64,000 bases of DNA from Cyanobacteria bacterium UBA2566 (GTDB lineage Bacteria > Cyanobacteriota > Cyanobacteriia > Cyanobacteriales > Desertifilaceae): positions 1 to 64,000 of the forward strand of contig DDLS01000183.1 of assembly GCA_002340255.1 (NCBI GenBank). The letters are read 5' to 3'. The notes under the pieces were generated by a model, which was not told where the DNA came from, searched no databases, and was given only the letters and a program-made list of their open reading frames with translations. Of this stretch, positions 62,334 through 64,000 are shown piece by piece. Every line of letters begins with the position of its first letter. The stretch's first letter is position 1. Position numbers and translations under genes: made by a program.

Positions 62334-62807
62334 AAATGGAATTTCATCTTCTTCCAAGGGTTGAATATTCGCAGGGGGTGGCGCAACCGGAGCTGGGGTG
62401 GGTTGAGGACGAGGAGGTGCTGGAGCCGGAGTAGACATAGGAATCACGTTATCCTGGACGCTAGCAGTTGCCCCCACAGTTGCTAAAGGCTGAGTTGCTA
62501 CGGGTTCCCCATGGACATTATGGATGCGGGAAACGATCAACTCTGCCCGTTTTTCCTTAAATCCTTCTGGGCGATCGAACGTATTCATTCTCAGGCTACC
62601 CTGAAGAATCACCCGATCCCCTTGATGATACCCTTGGGCAATTTCCGTCGCTAAGTTTCCCCATCCCACCACCTTTAACGTATGGGGGGGATCTTCTGCC
62701 TTCGTTGCCGCGAACTGGACTAACATCTCTGTTACCGCTGTCTCATCTGGCGTATAGCGCAGTTGAGGATCTTGGACAATCTGGGCCATTAAAATGCAAC
62801 TATTCAT
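62331..62807 (-). CDS. ssb: Single-stranded DNA-binding protein
   Basis: 158 residues. OB-fold at about 1-105 (MNSCILMAQIVQDPQLRYTPDETAVTEMLVQF, GWGNLATEIAQGYHQGDRVILQGSLRM). The linker is Pro/Ala-rich. The acidic tip EEDEIPF is the binding site for replication and repair partners. Family-typical size for cyanobacterial SSB. ATG at 62807. Confidence 0.95.
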   Translation of the reverse strand: MNSCILMAQIVQDPQLRYTPDETAVTEMLVQFAATKAEDPPHTLKVVGWGNLATEIAQGYHQGDRVILQGSLRMNTFDRPEGFKEKRAELIVSRIHNVHGEPVATQPLATVGATASVQDNVIPMSTPAPAPPRPQPTPAPVAPPPANIQPLEEDEIPF

Positions 62808-62893
62808 TTAACTTGAAGAAAAATTCATCATCAGCACAATTTTAGCGAATATTCCCTAAACTCGGCGATCTACTCAAACCCCAACAGCTCAGA

Positions 62894-63250
62894 TTAGTCG
62901 TTCAAGAATTGACTGGTGACACGACCCACAATATATTGCGGTTCGACCCATCCAAAACTCCAACTATCCGTACTGTACGATCGATTGTCACCTTGTACAA
63001 AACAGGCTCCACTTCGATCGATAGAAATGACCCGTTTGATAAGACGCAGATAGGGTTGCTGAGGAGACCAAATCACAACAACATCATTTACGGAGGGTCG
63101 CTCATATCGATAGGCCCGTCTATCGACCAAAACTTCATCTCCCGGTTGCAACACAGGCAACATGGAAATGCCTTCAACACGAAAACGTTGCCTCTGCCTC
63201 AATAACCAAAGTAATATATCCACAAGGTTACTGTCTCGGATTTGAGGCAT
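62894..63250 (-). CDS. sodX: Nickel-type superoxide dismutase maturation protease
   Basis: 118 residues, S26 signal-peptidase fold. The catalytic dyad is Ser29 in GISMLPVLQPGDEV and Lys72 in RLIKRVISIDRSG. GDNRSYSTDSWSFGWV closes the active site. It cleaves the pro-sequence of SodN to expose His1, which with Cys2 and Cys6 binds nickel. sodN lies just upstream on the same strand. The ATG abuts a worn palindromic micro-repeat (AGTGCTTCGCGTGG). Confidence 0.93.
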   Translation of the reverse strand: MPQIRDSNLVDILLWLLRQRQRFRVEGISMLPVLQPGDEVLVDRRAYRYERPSVNDVVVIWSPQQPYLRLIKRVISIDRSGACFVQGDNRSYSTDSWSFGWVEPQYIVGRVTSQFLND

Positions 63251-63264
63251 AGTGCTTCGCGTGG
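63251..63264. repeat. Worn palindromic micro-repeat at the sodX start
   Basis: AGTGCTTCGCGTGG touches the sodX start codon. It differs from AGCGCTTCGCGCTGG at 52902 by one change and one deletion. Confidence 0.45.
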
Positions 63265-63475
63265 CAGAAGGGTAATTAGTAATGGATAAAGTGTTTTTCC
63301 TTTAACAATACCTTCACTATTTTCTTGTAGATTGGGTTTCACTTTATTGAACCCAACCTACTCATCAAGACATTTTTAGTTTTGGCGAAGGTATTGCCTT
63401 AAACGTCGTCATTTCTACTGTAATCTCATTCCCCTAATCTACTTCGCTGAGATTGGGGAATAAGGAATGGGATGT

Positions 63476-63958
63476 TTAGCTGGCTTTATACCAAGGAACA
63501 TCAGTCCGATTTTTGGTAGCCCAGAAAATTTCTTGGATCTCTTTGATGGCATCCATTAACTCATTGGCGTGTTGTAGGCTAACTTCCACTTTGCAAGCAG
63601 AACACAACTTAGCAATATTCCAAAATTTGGTATGTAAATCAGGAAATTGCTCTAAATGAACCGGTTTAAAGTAATCTGTCCATAAAACCAGCAGTTCTGT
63701 CTTCGCTAAGTGGGCTTGCTCTTCTTTGATTTGAATATAGCGAGAGAGCGTATTGTTGTACGCTGCTATTGCTTGAGGATCGCTACCAGATGGAGGTTGC
63801 AAATCCAGAATCTTCTTGGTCATGGATAAAACTGCTTCAGCCGCAATTCTAGCTGATGCCGGATCGTACACACCACAAGGGCCATCACAGTGAGCATGAA
63901 CAGCAGGAGCTGGAAACCAAGTTTTCACTTGGGTAGCAATCATTTTGAAGAAGTGCAT
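63476..63958 (-). CDS. sodN: Nickel superoxide dismutase
   Basis: Disproportionates superoxide; hexameric, with nickel in the N-terminal hook. ATG at 63958 (GAAGGGA upstream) gives 160 residues: a pro-sequence of 22 residues (MHFFKMIATQVKTWFPAPAVHA), then HCDGPCGVYDPA, where His1, Cys2 and Cys6 of the mature protein bind nickel. A TTG at 63976 would add six residues. The C-terminal helical part is complete. Followed by sodX on the same strand with a gap of about 225 bases. Confidence 0.95.
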   Translation of the reverse strand: MHFFKMIATQVKTWFPAPAVHAHCDGPCGVYDPASARIAAEAVLSMTKKILDLQPPSGSDPQAIAAYNNTLSRYIQIKEEQAHLAKTELLVLWTDYFKPVHLEQFPDLHTKFWNIAKLCSACKVEVSLQHANELMDAIKEIQEIFWATKNRTDVPWYKAS

Positions 63959-64000
63959 GAACACAATTCCCTTCAATCTATAGACCCCTAAATTTTACCA

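Overview
The window is chromosomal DNA of a cyanobacterium, most likely a filamentous, non-heterocystous one. The evidence is direct. There are a cytochrome c6 gene (petJ), two satellite carboxysome shell genes (ccmK3, ccmK4), a nickel superoxide dismutase with its processing protease, a COP23-domain protein, the DUF3038/DUF4335 pair, and very many copies of the HIP1 octamer GCGATCGC. Intergenic spaces carry heptanucleotide short tandem repeats (CCTATTC/CCTATTG) of the kind common in filamentous cyanobacteria. The genus cannot be fixed from the sequence alone.

Layout. 0-8.2 kb: apt, the DUF3038/DUF4335 pair, tRNA-Glu, petJ, and a leftward asd-dapA-rnj group. 8.6-13.3 kb: tig-clpP-clpX and an alpha/beta hydrolase (protein folding and turnover). 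13.3-18.2 kb: a coiled-coil protein, a GAF-GGDEF-EAL cyclic-di-GMP protein and a YdcF protein. 18.3-24.9 kb: a rightward cluster of unknown product: a Rid-family protein, an SDR reductase, a dihydropteroate-synthase-like enzyme, a methyltransferase, a 33-codon ORF, a SurE phosphatase, and an ATP-grasp ligase fused to an SMP-30/gluconolactonase. folK lies just beyond, convergent. 25.6-31.8 kb: a PEP-CTERM protein and an Anbu (ancestral proteasome subunit) locus with transglutaminase, alpha-E and ATP-grasp partners. 32-35.6 kb: a Wzm/Wzt-type polysaccharide ABC exporter and an acyltransferase-like membrane protein. 36-40 kb: a decayed accessory zone with secreted proteins, broken toxin-antitoxin genes, a segmental duplication, a 136-bp MITE and 22-23-bp micro-insertions. 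39.9-49.7 kb: a methyltransferase-sulfotransferase fusion, a TPR protein, a cyclic-nucleotide-binding protein beside a transporter-like HEAT protein, infC, ilvH and ccmK3-ccmK4. 49.8-64 kb: tldD, a degenerate serine recombinase, COP23, a chloride channel with CBS/USP domains, an IS630-type element, a WD40 protein, hpf/lrtA, lipB, ssb, sodX and sodN.

The best candidate for an undescribed system is 18.3-24.9 kb. Its core is a DHPS homologue that keeps pterin-pocket signatures but has lost the residues that bind p-aminobenzoate. With a reductase, methyltransferase, phosphatase and carboxylate-amine ligase on the same strand, this suggests a pathway that attaches a pterin-like unit to something other than p-aminobenzoate. 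This is inference.

The second theme is very small mobile DNA. A MITE insertion can be removed in silico to restore a reading frame exactly. 22-23-bp units sit in HIP1 sites, and duplicated copies elsewhere in the window supply the empty sites. A palindrome lies against the start codons of several genes. A separate family of roughly 120-bp elements has about four copies. No CRISPR array or rRNA was seen, and only one tRNA was recognised.
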